NCBI RefSeq assembly: GCF_964355755.1
Contig: NC_092676.1
Span: forward strand, 23,170,288 to 23,234,287
Direction of reading: 5' to 3'
DNA from: Antedon mediterranea
Lineage: Eukaryota; Echinodermata; Crinoidea; Comatulida; Antedonidae
DNA: 64,000 nucleotides
Shown here piece after piece: positions 23,058-35,989 of the stretch. The notes beneath the pieces are model-generated. The model had not been told where the DNA came from. It was given only the letters and a program-made list of their open reading frames with translations, and did no database searches. Position 1 is the first letter of the stretch. The number at the start of each line of letters is the position of its first letter. The position numbers and the translations under genes were made by a program.

Positions 23058-24097
23058 CGTTTCTGTTATTGTGTTGTATTATTGTATATATATTTTTTAT
23101 TTTCACCTTTATTGTGTATCAATGTAATTTAAGACTTTGTATTGAATGATTAATTAATGTTTAGAGAGTAATAAAGTGGGAAAAGAATGGAAATGTGTTT
23201 ACTTTATTTGATTTTTATTCAGTGAGTCGTCTGCTGAGCACACTTCGTGCTTTGTCAGTCATTACGAAAACGTTGTTTCGCATAGTAGGCCTACTTATAC
23301 CAGGGAGTTGCTCCGGCCTGCTTATACTATGTGCAAAATAATGATGCTAGGACATATACAGACAATGCCACCACTACAAACACACTTAAACAAAAATATA
23401 CAATATCTACACCTACCGCATAGGCTGTTGTCCTGATATGACGGATTTCAACAATCGTACACTTTTCCATATTTTCTCGAAAACAGATCATTCTGATTGG
23501 GTTATTAATAATAATAGATATATTTATATTGCGCAAATAAACAACGTCTCTATGCGCTCAACAATAAAGAAATAGAAAGAGTACAAAAAAGACAAAAAAA
23601 ACCATCAAGCTAGCACCCAAACCGGAGTATGGGGATACACCATCACCGCTAACTGGTGTGTAAGTACCCCAGTTAGCATCGGTTAAGTCTTTTCAGGGAT
23701 CCGGTGCCTCCAGTCTACTAGTAAAGAAACAACAACAGGCAAGAAAGGTGAACAAAAGCAAAAATAAAAAAAGGATTACAACGAGGCGATTGTGTAATAA
23801 ACTTTTTAGAAAATCCCTTGTTTAGTTTAGATTTGAATTTCTTGCATTGAAGGTACATTTCTTTTGTTAAGACTTCTTTTGTTCTTGTTCTATCGTTTCA
23901 GTCCACCTGTATCAAATTTGCATAGCCAAGTTCTATAAGTAATCAAGGCTTGGCTTAGGAGAGAGCATTTTAAGTAAGTTGAATTCCATGTTGTACCTTG
24001 TTTAAATACCTTATTGGACATTATACCATATTGGATACTACTGTACCTTGTTGAATTCTGAATTGAAAAGTTTGATTTTGAAAACTTGTATCTGTTA

Positions 24098-24336
24098 TTT
24101 ATTTTATTTTTATTTTTTATTTTATTTTATTCAATCAAAACCAACAGCGATAAATACCGCCACTAACAGGTTTGAAACATAAAACAATACAACATCAAAA
24201 ACGGTTAACAATAAAATACAGATAAAATATATATATATATATATAAAACATAGATCGGCATGCCATAAACAATTTCAATTAAAACAGGTTATGCAGGCTG
24301 TTCAAGAAGTGAATTTATATTTATTTATTTTTTATA
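24098..24336 (-). mobile_element. Retroposon 3' fragment inserted only in duplication unit 1
   Basis: Unit 2 lacks about 240 bp here (compare 34921). The inserted piece begins with T/A-rich simple sequence and contains ATTCAATCAAAACCAACAGC and CAGGTTTGAAACATAAAACA. The reverse complement of these occurs at 37780-37990, ending in an A-rich tail. This fits a non-LTR retroposon in opposite orientations at the two sites. Confidence 0.6.
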
Positions 24337-26106
24337 CACCTTGTACTTATTTATAGAAAGCCAGCAATGTAAGTTTAGTTTATTATCATTAATTTAGTTG
24401 TTCTTATACTCTAGGCGTAGTTTTTCGTGTTTATTCTGTTGATATATATTTGCTATTTGTTTAATAGAAATGTTCTTATTTTAATTCCTTATAGTTTGAA
24501 CAGTCATAGTTTGAGCCGTCATGTTCTGACTAAATCATAATAAATTAACAACTCAATTTTACTCCTATTTTCTAAATTGTAATAATTCTTACAACACCAG
24601 ATCTTCAACAACTGCAAAAAAACCTAATATACGAAAAACATACAATTTTACTTAGAATAACATCTTTTATTTACAAAGGACCTTATTATATGGAATAACT
24701 TACCACTCAATCTAAAAGCAATACCCCTCATAAATTCATTTAAACAAAATGCAAACAGATACTTATTTCAAACTATTTCGAACATTAGTATTCATAATTG
24801 CCTTAAGAATTTTTTCTCTCTCTCTTTATTGTTACTTTTTGTTTAATTAGACGAAAGAAAGAAGTGTAATGTCCTGTCGTATTCTGTAATAACCTGTCGT
24901 ATTCTGTAATATCATATTTTTTAACAAAATTGTCGTATTTTATAAAAAAAAAACCTTGTGGTATTTTGTAGTAAATTAATCAATTACAAATACCCCAGTT
25001 TAAATTAAAAACATCAGAATTCTTCATTACTGTCTCTGGTCCACAATTATGGAATGACAACTTTAAGACACCACAATCTATTATTGTGTTTCGGGCCAAT
25101 GCTAAAAAATACTTAATTTCTTTATATAATGATTAATCTGATGTCGTAGGCCCCTATTTGTTTGTTTTTATTTTTTATTGATTTATTGTCTCAATGACCT
25201 TATATGTTTACTTGGTAATTATATTATTTTAGTTTGATAGGCTCTTCACACGTGACAAGAATAATTTATTCTTCTAGTATAGATCCAATATGATTCTACT
25301 TGCTTTGTTGTCTATTATGTAAATATTTTCTGTATTCATGTCATATTGAAATAAAAATAACCGTTGACGGAAAAAAAAGCTGTCGTATTTTGTAATAAAG
25401 TCTGTCGTATTTTGAAAACGTTCTAACTTACCTAGTTATGCATGTTCTTTCAATAGAGTACTTGTCTTAAAAATATATTATTGTTTGATGTTGCGTTTTT
25501 TAAGTTACGATGTCAAGATCACATTCGTAACATCTAATTTAAATAATTGATTTATGTTTCAAATATTTCTACCAAGAATTTCTATAATATCAGTTGGTTG
25601 ATAGAATATGTTATACTTTATATGAATTACATTGGTCCAGGTGGATGGTTGGACCCAAACGTATTGTTGCATTGTATTCAAGTGTTCATTTGTAGTTGTA
25701 CTAATTTGTTATTGCATTTTACGAGCGGAAAGGGATTCCACCTGATAGTGTACTGTTTATTTCCTTTACTATACAATCCATAATATTAGAACTACAGTAC
25801 TGTATTAATGTTACGGTAAAGTAAACTTTATTATTTAGATTGTAATTAGGTCGGTTGACAGTCCGAACCACCACACAATGAAATGTGCTGAATGTTGTAA
25901 ACTTAAGTACACAAACACTAAACACTTTAAGTCATATTCTGTGGTCACGAATTTATTTGAAAACAAATATCCTAACAAATATCACATTTACTAAACCGGA
26001 GACGTATTTTTATTTTAAGCAGCTACCAAACAATTTAAAGTAATTGAAAAAAGAAATGGTACAATTATCAACTTTACTAAACCGAATGCTTTATTTGTCA
26101 TTTAAG

Positions 26107-26925
26107 GGAAGCTACCAAAACCAACCCACGATGTACACCACATACAATACTCAACCTGCTCCGGTGATTATCAGGACGACCAGGCCTAACAATTACCTCA
26201 TTCCAGCCATACTCGTAACATTGTGTTGCTGTTGTCCATTTGGAACTATTGGTATTTTTTACAGTGTGAACGTACGTTAATAAATACAATAATAAATAAA
26301 TAATAATAAATACTCTTGGCTAACATTATGAGATTTTGTTGACAAAATGAATTTTTTAATATTATCTTAAATTCATTTTTTTTAAGCATCTGTATACAGG
26401 CTTACACAATCAGGTAATAGAAAAACCTGTTTTGCATTCTGGTCCTGTCTTAAATACAAAATAAATTGAGGGGAAAAATAAGTTTAATTTGTCTACAAAA
26501 TGTTCTTCTGTAAGCAAAAGTATATTCTAATTATATACAGTTTTTTACAACCATTGCTATATATTATTAGTAGGCCTATTATTTACCAGTAATTCAGATT
26601 CTAGTTTTGGAAAGAGGCTGACGTACATTAATTGCAGTTTAATACACAGTTCATTGTTTACAAACTGCAAACTGAACCTGTATCACACAGCTTATTATTA
26701 TGATTTTATTTAATTTGGTTACAAATTGTTAATAATTGGTTTTTGGTTGAATTTTTTCAGAGTTCACAGAAGTTTGACAGCGGAGACGTGGAAGGCGCTG
26801 AAAGTTCTGCTAATGTTGCAAAAAACTGGTCGATTGCTGGCCTTCTGTGTGGGCTTTTGGTTGTTGTTGCTGTCATCATTTTAGAATTTACAGTGTTGAG
26901 CGCCAGTTCATACGGGCAAGAATAA
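26107..26925 (+). CDS. Dispanin / CD225 protein, gene B2 (5' exons not found)
   Basis: Exons 26107-26271 and 26761-26925. Its protein sequence from the internal ATG at 26131 is identical to B1 (101 residues). The intron is about 215 bp longer than B1's; gene A also has this sequence (TTGACAAAATG... near 12351), so B1 lost it by deletion. As in B1, no first exon is visible. Confidence 0.8.
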
Positions 26926-28885
26926 TTCTTGTTGCAAAATATTAAGAGAGTGTCGGTAACCAATTCTGGTCATTTCAATACCCTGTTACCTCTAGCCCCC
27001 CTCCCTATGGCTGTTTCAGTATACAAAGTCTCGGCGCAGAAAATGATTAGGCAAATAGTATAGTCTAAGCTGTAAATATTCGTGGTGCATACAGGATACA
27101 TATTGACTCGGCAGGTATGTTTCCGATAGGCCTAATACGTACCACATCCTGTTCGGAAAGTGTTCAACCCAATTGTTGTATTTCTGGTCCGTCTCAAGTA
27201 AACCGGACGTAATAACCAAAGCTTACTAAAATTTGTAAAAAAAAATATATGATAATTTTGAATAAGAACGAAAATTCCTAAACATTTGTTAAAAAGAAAG
27301 CTGTTACTCTTATTTGTACATACGAATTAAAACAGAAACACGACAGAGATATACAACTGAATTTTTGTTTGTCTCTTCTGGGTTTCCCACTTTTATTTCA
27401 TCATCGTTAAGATATTTCATTCATTATGATTTTATACATTATCTAATCTAATTCATCATAATTACAGTATTTGGTTTGTAACATGCTACAGAGCATAAGC
27501 TATTAAACTATTTGCAGTATAGGAAAGTAGAAAACATGTATGTACCAATATAACATACATCTATACATACACCATATACTAATTCATGATAACATTTTTT
27601 TTCTTCATTGAAACTTAATTATCAAATTATCTAGTTTGTTTTATTTTTCTATTTATACATTTATAGATCACCATAATTTTAGTTAAATTGTGATTAGGCC
27701 TAACGTATTTGTTTGCCATTATACAATTATTAACACATCTCATGATTCATATAATATTTTAAACAATTTTACTATATTTACTACATATGCATATATATAA
27801 TAAAGGAAAGTATTACACTGTAACACAAGTCAATAATTTGATATTAAATATTGAATTGCAAATATTAATGTATACATCTTAACCTTTACACGTTTAATGC
27901 ATTGTATGAAAAGTTAATGATTGTGAATATTTATCTGGTCTGTAGTAATATTCATTTATCATCAGGCTGTAATGGTTTTTTTTCATCAAAACTTTAACCG
28001 ATCCAAAATTTTTTTCGCTTTTATCTAAAATAATATTTATTATGTTTAAATAGTTGAAACAACGTTCACCCGTTCCTCCTCCATTTTACCACTCCGCTTG
28101 TGAAAGAAATCGAGGAAGAAATTCTACTCCTAGGCCTATATAAATGTTCAATTTTTTTGACGAAAAATGGACTAGCTAATATCAAAATTCAGTAAAAAAA
28201 ATAAGCCAAAAATATGTCACTATGACATTTGTGTACAAACAATTTAATATAGGCCTACATTCAAATGATTCTTTAATGTAATTTGTTGGTTTTTTTTTTA
28301 TTTGAGGATAGACCAATACAAATTGTACGCAAGAAGGATATTTAAACCAATTCAAAGGTGAAAAGTCCGTAATTGCGGACATTAAATTGATCACATCACT
28401 TTGTCTATGGAAGCCAATTGTCCTAATTAAAGGTTACAGTGGATTTATACAAAAATTTCCCAACGAATTTTAAATTATCTCCCGGATGTATCAATGACTA
28501 ATGAAATGTCTTTCTTTCCGTTGAATGGCGGACCAAAGTCCTGGTGACAATACTGACATTTATGAATAGACATGGACATTTTATTTTCTATGTATTACTT
28601 TTACAGCACTAAGAGACAGATTATTAAATGCTATAAACATTAGATTAAGTGTTAAAACAGCGAATGCTGGTTCATGTTCTTTTTGTATCGGTGTCAATAA
28701 ACGCTTAGCGTTGCACACATCAAACGATCCTGTGGAGATTACGTGACTTCCTCCAAAATGACGTAATCTCAACAAAAGATATTCTGATTGGTTTAAAAAC
28801 TTTATTAGTTTATGGGATATGGAGCAGCGATTTTGATTGATGGAATTAAGATTTATTGATTGATTACGTCGGTCATGTGGAGGTC

Positions 28886-28893
28886 TATAAAAG
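28886..28893 (+). promoter_or_regulatory. TATA box of dispanin C2
   Basis: TATAAAAG lies 110 bp upstream of the C2 start codon, with the same inverted CCAAT motifs upstream as in C1. Confidence 0.75.
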
Positions 28894-28995
28894 ATCTCGA
28901 TATTGTGCATAGATCAAAGCAAACTCAAATTCGATTTAATTCGTTCGGTCTAGGAGGACTACTTTCAATCTAGGAGGGACTTCATTATACTAACA

Positions 28996-31900
28996 ATGTC
29001 ATCAGAAAAATATCAAGGTAGGATTATTAACATTTGTTATTTTACATTACAATACGTCTTATAGAATATTTCATGTCATCAATGGTCTGTTTCCAAAACC
29101 AAATTATACTTTGATAATTTTTACCGCGTTCTTATAAAATAATTTCCTAAACATATCGTTTATTCCGACTTTTGATACATTATCGCATGGTCGCGCTTCA
29201 GCTTTCATAAATTGTATTTTGTTTAGAAAACACGTATTAAAAAACAAGCAAGGTAGTATAAAAGCGCATGTTAAAAGTCTGGTATTTTACATATGTCAAC
29301 TTGGCCGACATAGGCCTAACATTTCCATCAGTGGCCGCGGCGTACACATCATTTACCAGGAAGTTGTTCCTCTTTTGGGTTATATTAAATTTAGACCTAA
29401 ATTTTGTTGTTGTCAAGTTAGGAACTCTGGCTAGACCAAACAGGTTGTTGGCTCCCTAGTAGCAACTTGAACCTCCCGTCGTGATCGACTTGTGCATATT
29501 TTGAAGGAAGATTAAATCAATATTCCGTAATATTTTCCCATTTTTCCCTCATTGTGTACACAGTTATTGTTATCTGACATCTGTTACTTTTTAATATTTG
29601 GATAAAAACCAAAACTCCTTCTTCAAAAATGCCAATAGAGTTGTATCTGTGTGCTATGTTTATTCTACATCAAATTCTTTTTTTTTAGATTCATTTAGGC
29701 CTAGTTATTTCATTTATTTTATTTAAAGTAAGGTTTCGGAAATGAGTTATATTTTTTTTAACTGAAAAGAAGCTCAGTTTAAATACATTTTAACAGGCGT
29801 CTCGATAAAACCGTTTCTTTTGAAACAAATAACACATACAATATTAATTTTTGATAACCTTGATAAAATGAGTAAATATATGCTATGCGTAGACTTTTTT
29901 CCCCTTAGTGTGGTATGATTCCGTCCTGTACCGATTGTTAAGATTAAGGTTCAGATAAATTAAAACTATTTTTCCGTAATGCAGCTTTACAATTTTAGGT
30001 ATATAGATGTTTAACATTTCAAAAACATCTATTATATTATTAAATCTATTATTCTCAATTTGAATGAGTCGGTCAAAAACATGTACTGATGTTTAGGCTC
30101 TGATAAGGAAAATTGTAAAGCAGATATATTACTACCATATTTGGGCAAATCACACTTTTTTTGTCACATAACATTTGATAATGTAAACAGGAATTTATAT
30201 TGCTTACCTTGATTAAAGATGTATTGTCCCTTGAAACACAAAAAAATGAAGGTCAAAATATACTAAATTTTAATTTGCCATATCAAAGTAATATTAAAGT
30301 TATTCACTTTAAGTCGAAAATTCAAGCCAAAAACAACAATTTTACGTAATTAACAGCTAAATTAATTTGATTACATTTCGTCTGGAAAATAGCGAGCAAA
30401 AGTAAACAAAGATTTAAAACCATGAGTATACATTATGCATGATGCTAATTAGGATTGTTTACAACTCATCACGGTTAAAAGTTGTTTTCACACAGATCGC
30501 GAGGAAGTTTTATGATTTTGCATACAGAGTAGCCAAATAAGCGCATTGCATATGAGATATGTTTTGATCGAAAACTTTGACTGGAAGTCAAAGTTATTTT
30601 TTTAACCAAAAAACGTCTGTATTTCAGTTAAATGATTTTTGTTTCCGACTAATTTTTGGTGAAAGTTAATAACTATTATGATACTTCAAAATGACCAACT
30701 TTTTTTCGAAATCTTTTAATTTTAATTTTTTTGGAATTTGACAAAGGGACAATACATCTTTAAATATGCGTTTCAATCATTTTTACATTTTAGATCCTTC
30801 AGCTCAAACGAATCCCGGTTATCCAGTAGTTACGGTGAGTTACCTTATTTTATGTTTTAGAATATAATCCCACCTTGTAAAGTGACTTGATAGGCAGCCA
30901 AAAATTAACTTATTTCACTGTTTACGTAAATTGAGTTACAATAGTGCAAGTCTGATGTTACGAATAAAGTTCTCTCATATTATTAATATCGGTGGAGAAA
31001 CTCCATTCATAGTTTTAAAAAACAGAATTAATGATAGTTGAAATTAATTTTTTTAAACAAATGTCTGGAATGTTACTTCCAAAATTCAATCTTCATCAGC
31101 GCTGGTGCAATCCTCCAATTGAACCTCTATGGTGCAATAATCTTCCAATTGCACCTCCATGGTGCGTAGTCTGTAATGTTACTGCAATTTAGGATGATGA
31201 TTGTGCAAAATCTTATTATTTTTCTAGTTGATTTGTTTTCCTTTGGTTTTTTAGTTATTGTTTAACATGGATGTACTATCTGAAATAAAAGAAGTTAATC
31301 AATGAATTAGTAGTCCTATTTGATAAATACTATAAACCTGCGTTATGAGAGTATTGTGTAAAGTGTAAACTATATTGTACAATAAATGGGAATTTCAGTT
31401 ATATTTGTTACATATAGTATAGTGCAATAAGAACCATCATCTTGGGCACCAGTATTCAGAGGAGATCCATAAGGGGACCCTTTACCGTGAAACGAACGAG
31501 AAGCAATACATGTTTCAACCCCTGATCAACCTTATGTATTTATCAACAAACTTTTCACCAATGAGTAATATATAAAATAAGTTAAATAAATAAATACATT
31601 TACAGCTAAATGGTGTCCTTCTCAGTCTAGGCCTACTACACGTAAAAGTCGTATGTGTGCCTCCGACGGGATGTTTGTTTGCCAACTTAAGTACCGTAAA
31701 CATTTTAATGTGTTCTTATTTATTTTTTTATAGAATCCTCCTCCTGCCTACCAGCCACCACAAGGTTATCCAGCAGGACAAGTAAGTTACTTAAATACAT
31801 TTTCAGAAAAAGCATATGTTGACATTAAGAATTATATTCCATATTTCTCACAGTAAGCCTCCAACTCTACCACCGTCTAGTTGTTTTTTTAAATATATTT

Positions 31901-33073
31901 TCATACGCATCCAACAGTGAGCAGTTCGCAAATTATAGGATGGATAAACCAAGGATGAGGGAAATTACACTCTTTCCTATCAACCAGAGGACCATTTGAA
32001 CGGGTTATTCTCTGCTATGTCATATTCTGTTTATTTGATGAATTGAGTTCATTTTGGTGTTATTGTTTTGTTCTATATGAAATACCAATACAAATTACAG
32101 ACAGTAAACAGTTCGCCAATTACAGGATGGATAAACTATTTTATAATTCATCGTGATTATCACACTTAAAACGTAGGGGGTTGGAAGAACTAGGTCAGGA
32201 TTGAACCCGGGAAGTTAAGCACGTTAACCACCAGCGCAGCCCCACTTTCATTAAGACCAACAGTAAAAAACACCTTATCGCTCTATAATCACATTATTAC
32301 TTTTATGTTTTCAGCCTGCCTACCCACCACAACCCCAACCTGCAGGTTACACCGCCTACAATGTCCAGCCCGTGCCAGTGACCACAATAACGACCATAAG
32401 AACCAGGCCTAACAATTACCTCATTTCAGCTATACTTGTGACTTTTTTCTGCTGTTGTCCATTTGGACTTATCGGAATTATCTACAGTGTAGATGTAAGT
32501 TTATCATTTTCTCCCTTAAACTTAAACTAACTTAAGAATACTTAATAATACAATTAATTCTTGTCTAAAAAATATAAACATTATCCTATGTCGTTTCCAT
32601 TTTTTATTTAAATCCAGTATTATGTTTAACTTTTCCCTATACGACAGAAAATTGTTGTATTGTTGTTTTACCACATTTTGTCGGTGAAACAAAATCATAA
32701 TATTGTATTTTATATTCCGGGCGTCCAATACACCGGGCAAATTCTTCGAGCCAGCAATATATGTACAGGGAGAGTAATCTGCTCCTGGTTTTAAAATTCA
32801 ATGACGTGGTATATTAAAACAGTTATATTTTACGTAGAAATAAAGGTTTTACGAATATTTTGAGTTGTTATGTTTCAACATGTCGATTATTTTGTTTTTC
32901 AGAGTTCGAGTAAGTTTGACAGTGGTGATGATGCAGGCGCCGCAAGCTCGGCTGGAACAGCCAAAAGCTGGACTATTGCTGGGCTGGTGTGTGGTATTAT
33001 AGGTATCACTATCTACGTCATAATGATAATTATCGGCGCGTCCACCACTAGCTCATATTCGTCTTCTTACTAG
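28996..33073 (+). CDS. Dispanin / CD225 protein, gene C2
   Basis: Five exons: 28996-29017, 30794-30834, 31734-31781, 32315-32494 and 32903-33073, 153 residues. Exons 1-3 encode the same 37 residues as C1. Exon 4 differs at 3 of 60 positions, including TLCCCC changed to TFFCCC, which removes one cysteine of the cluster. Exon 5 differs at 10 of 56 positions, mostly in the second membrane helix and tail (ITIYVIMIIIGASTTSSYSSSY). This is more change than in the rest of the duplicated unit. AATAAA is at 33672. The MITE in intron 1, the tRNA-like fragment in intron 3 and the 3' UTR hairpins are shared with C1. Confidence 0.92.
30215..30761. mobile_element. TIR element 'AAAGATGTATTGTCCC' in C2 intron 1
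   Basis: Same element and position as in C1 (19741-20270). It has a 17-bp insertion relative to C1 near 30428 (ATTATGCATGATGC). Confidence 0.8.
32185..32247 (-). repeat. tRNA-derived (SINE-like) fragment, intron 3 of C2
   Basis: Duplicate of 21715-21776; the minus strand has box B-like GGTTCAATCCT. Confidence 0.5.
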
Positions 33074-33401
33074 CCGAAAAAGAAAAGACAATACGACATG
33101 CTGAAGATCCATATATATATATATACCCAGCGCAAATTATAGAAACCGTTTGTTATATTATTATTGATCTGTGGACGGTTCGGTTTGATTTGTGGGTGAG
33201 GAGTCTCGATACTTTTTAGTGCCTGGACAACACCTCTGTTTCATTCTTCAACTTTTCTTCAAACTGTATGTAAAATTAAAACTTTGCAATATTTACCACC
33301 TCATTGCCGATAGTTGGTAGGCAATTAGACAGAATCCTTCCTCTGGGTGCCTGTCTAGTCAATCTCTTCTTCTTTCCACCTTATAGCCTAAATTTACTAA
33401 C

Positions 33402-33561
33402 TTGTTCCGTTTCACGGCGCAGTTAGTTCAATTCCTATGATTTCCATTATTTAACAAAACCGTCATCCGTTCTGTGAAATGGAACAATATTATGTATCTT
33501 ACTCCATGGCATGACTGTGTTTCACGCTTATGTCTCCATGACCCTGTCATGGAGACATAAG
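33402..33561 (+). promoter_or_regulatory. Inverted repeats in the C2 3' UTR (RNA hairpins)
   Basis: Foldback TTGTTCCGTTTCACGG / CTGTGAAATGGAACAA at 33402-33487. The perfect hairpin CTTATGTCTCCATGAC, loop CCT, GTCATGGAGACATAAG at 33527-33561 has a stem 2 bp longer than that of C1. Confidence 0.65.
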
Positions 33562-34589
33562 TTTCTGTTATTGTGTTGTATTATTGTATATATATTTTTT
33601 ATTTTCACCTTTATTGTGTATCAATGCAATTTAAGACTTTGTATTGAATGATTAATTAATGTTTAGAGAGTAATAAAGTGGGAAAAGAATGGAAATGTGT
33701 TTATTTTATTTTATTTTTATTCAGTGAGTCGTCTAATTCTACGGTACTTACAACAACTGTTTTACTGAGCACACTTCGTGCTTTGTCAGTCATTACGAAA
33801 ACGTTGTTTCGCATAGTACTTATCCAGAGGGAGTTGCTCCGGCCTGCTTATACTATGTGCAAAATAATGATACTAGGACATATACAGACAATGCCACCAC
33901 TACAAACACACTTAAACAAAAATATACAATATCTACACCTACCGCATCCCCACAAAACTCTCAAAAACCACTTTGTTTGTGGTATAGGAGGAGGGGGATT
34001 GGTGGGTGTACAATTATCTAGGCTGTTGTCCTGATATGACGGATTTCAACAATCGTACACTTTTCCATATTTTCTCGAAAACAGATCATTCTCATTGGGT
34101 TATTAATAATAATAGATATATTTATATTGCGCGAATAAACAATGTCTCTATGCGCTCGACAATAAAGAAATAGAAAGAGTACAAAAAAGACAAAAAAAAC
34201 CCACCAAGCTAGCACCCAAACCGAAGTATGGGGATACACCATCACCGCTAACTGGTGTGTAAGTACCCCAGTTAGCATCGGTTAAGTCTTTTCAGGGATC
34301 CGGTGCCTCCAGTCTACTAGTAAAGAAACAACAACTGGCAAGAAAGGTGAACAAAAGCAAAAATAAAAAAAGGATTACAACGAGGCGATTGTGTAATAAG
34401 CTATTTAGAAAATCCCTTGTTTAGTTTAGATTTGAATTTCTTGCATTGAAGGTACATTTCTTTTGTTAAGACTTCTTTTGTTAAGACTTCTTTTGTTCTT
34501 GTTCTATGGTTTTAGTTCACCTGTATCAAATTTGCATAGCCAAGTTCTATAAGTAACCAAGGCTTGGCTTAGGACAGAGCATTTTAAGT

Positions 34590-34880
34590 AAGTTGAATTC
34601 CATGTTGTAACTTGTTTAAATAACTTATTGGACATTATACCATATTGGATACTACTGTACCTTGTTGAATTCCATGTTGTACCTTGTTTAAATACCTTAT
34701 GGGACATTATAACATATTGGATACTACTGTACCTTGTTGAATTCCATGTTGTACCTTGTTTAAATACCTTATTGGACATTATAACATATTGGATACTACT
34801 GTACCTTGTTGAATTCCATGTTGTACCTTGTTTAAATACCTTATTGGACATTATACCATATTGGATATGTACCTTGTTGA
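34590..34880. repeat. 72-bp tandem repeat (about four copies; one in unit 1)
   Basis: ACTACTGTACC recurs at 34651, 34723 and 34795, a strict 72-bp period. Unit 1 has a single copy at about 23975-24060, so the expansion came after the segmental duplication. Since 72 is divisible by 3, long periodic open frames appear on both strands (115 and 120 residues); these are not genes. Confidence 0.9.
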
Positions 34881-35454
34881 ATTCTGAATTGAAAAGTTTG
34901 ATTTTGAAAACTTGTATCTGTTATTTATACACCTTGTACTTATTTATAGAAAGTCAGCAATGTAAGTTTAGTTTATTATCATTCATTTAGTTGTTCTTAT
35001 ACTCTAGGCGTAGCCATATTGTTTATTCTGTTGATATATATTTGCTGTTTGTTTAATAGATGTTTAAATAATGTTCTTATTTTAATTCCTTATAGGTTGA
35101 ACAGTCATAGTTTGAGCCGTCATATTCCGACTAAATCATAATAAATCAACAACTCAATTTTACTCCTATTTTCTAAATTGTAATCATTCTTACAACACCA
35201 GATCTTCAACAACTGCAAAAAAAACCTAATATACGAAAAACATACAATTTTACTTAGAATAACATCTTTTATTTACAAAGGATCTTATATATGGAATAAC
35301 TTACCACTCAATCTAAAAGCAATACCCATCATAAATTAATTTAAAACAAAATGCAAACAGATACTTATTTCGAACATTAGTATTCATAATTGCCTTAAGA
35401 ATTTTTTTCTCTCTCTTTATTGTGCCTTTTTGTTTAATTAGACGAAATAAAGAA

Positions 35455-35989
35455 ATGTTTTATTTTCTCTCACTTAAATTAAATAATTAAATGTATATTT
35501 ATTTATCTGGAGGACCAAACTTAAAGCCTTGGCTTAATGCGTCCTCCTTAAACAATTTTATTTATTAATTTATGGTCTGTATTATTATTATATTGTGTGA
35601 AAACAATAAACATGAAACTCGAAAAACTATTATATTACCGTCATAATTGTCATCGACATATTGATATCGTCATACCGTACAGTATGTCGAATAAACTACA
35701 CGTATGGAATTGCTGCTGATTTGTTTTATTCTAATAATAATAAATAAATAAATAAAATAAATTAAATAAATAAAAAAAATAATTAATTAAATAAATAAAA
35801 TAAATAAAAAAATAAATAAAATAAATAAATAATATACTGGATATATATAGCGGCTAATGTATATTATTATTAATGATATGTGGACCTTTCGGGTTTGGTT
35901 TGTGGATGTCTCGGTCTTGTTCGTGTCAGGACATCACATCTGTCTCATTCTCGACCTTTTCTTCAAATTGTATGTAAAAACTGTTGCAA
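35455..35989. other. Spacer: A/T simple repeats and a displaced dispanin 3' UTR piece
   Basis: 35735-35830 is an (AAATA)n-type microsatellite. 35845-35985 matches the middle of the C-gene 3' UTR (GATCTGTGGACCGTTCGGTT... TTCTTCAAATTGTATGTAAA, compare 22675-22790). That portion is missing from the 3' UTR of pseudogene D at 37.4 kb. Confidence 0.6.

Larger units (their letters stand above)
13761..24866 (+). repeat. Segmental duplication, unit 1 (carries B1 and C1)
   Basis: Collinear with 24867-35454 at visibly high identity through exons, introns and spacers. It starts within the 20-bp minisatellite and ends at ...TTAGACGAAAGAAAGAA. Unit-specific differences are an extra element at about 13941-14699, a retroposon insertion near 24098-24336, and loss of about 210 bp near 16031. 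Confidence 0.95.
24867..35454 (+). repeat. Segmental duplication, unit 2 (carries B2 and C2)
   Basis: Collinear with 13761-24866. It starts with two and a half copies of the 20-bp minisatellite at 24869-24915 and ends near ...GACGAAATAAAGAA (35454), matching the end of unit 1. It is therefore a tandem head-to-tail duplication with the minisatellite at the junction. Confidence 0.95.

Noticed and set aside
34504-34990. 115- and 120-residue frames on both strands
   Set aside because: They are produced by a 72-bp tandem repeat (24 codons), so both strands stay open.
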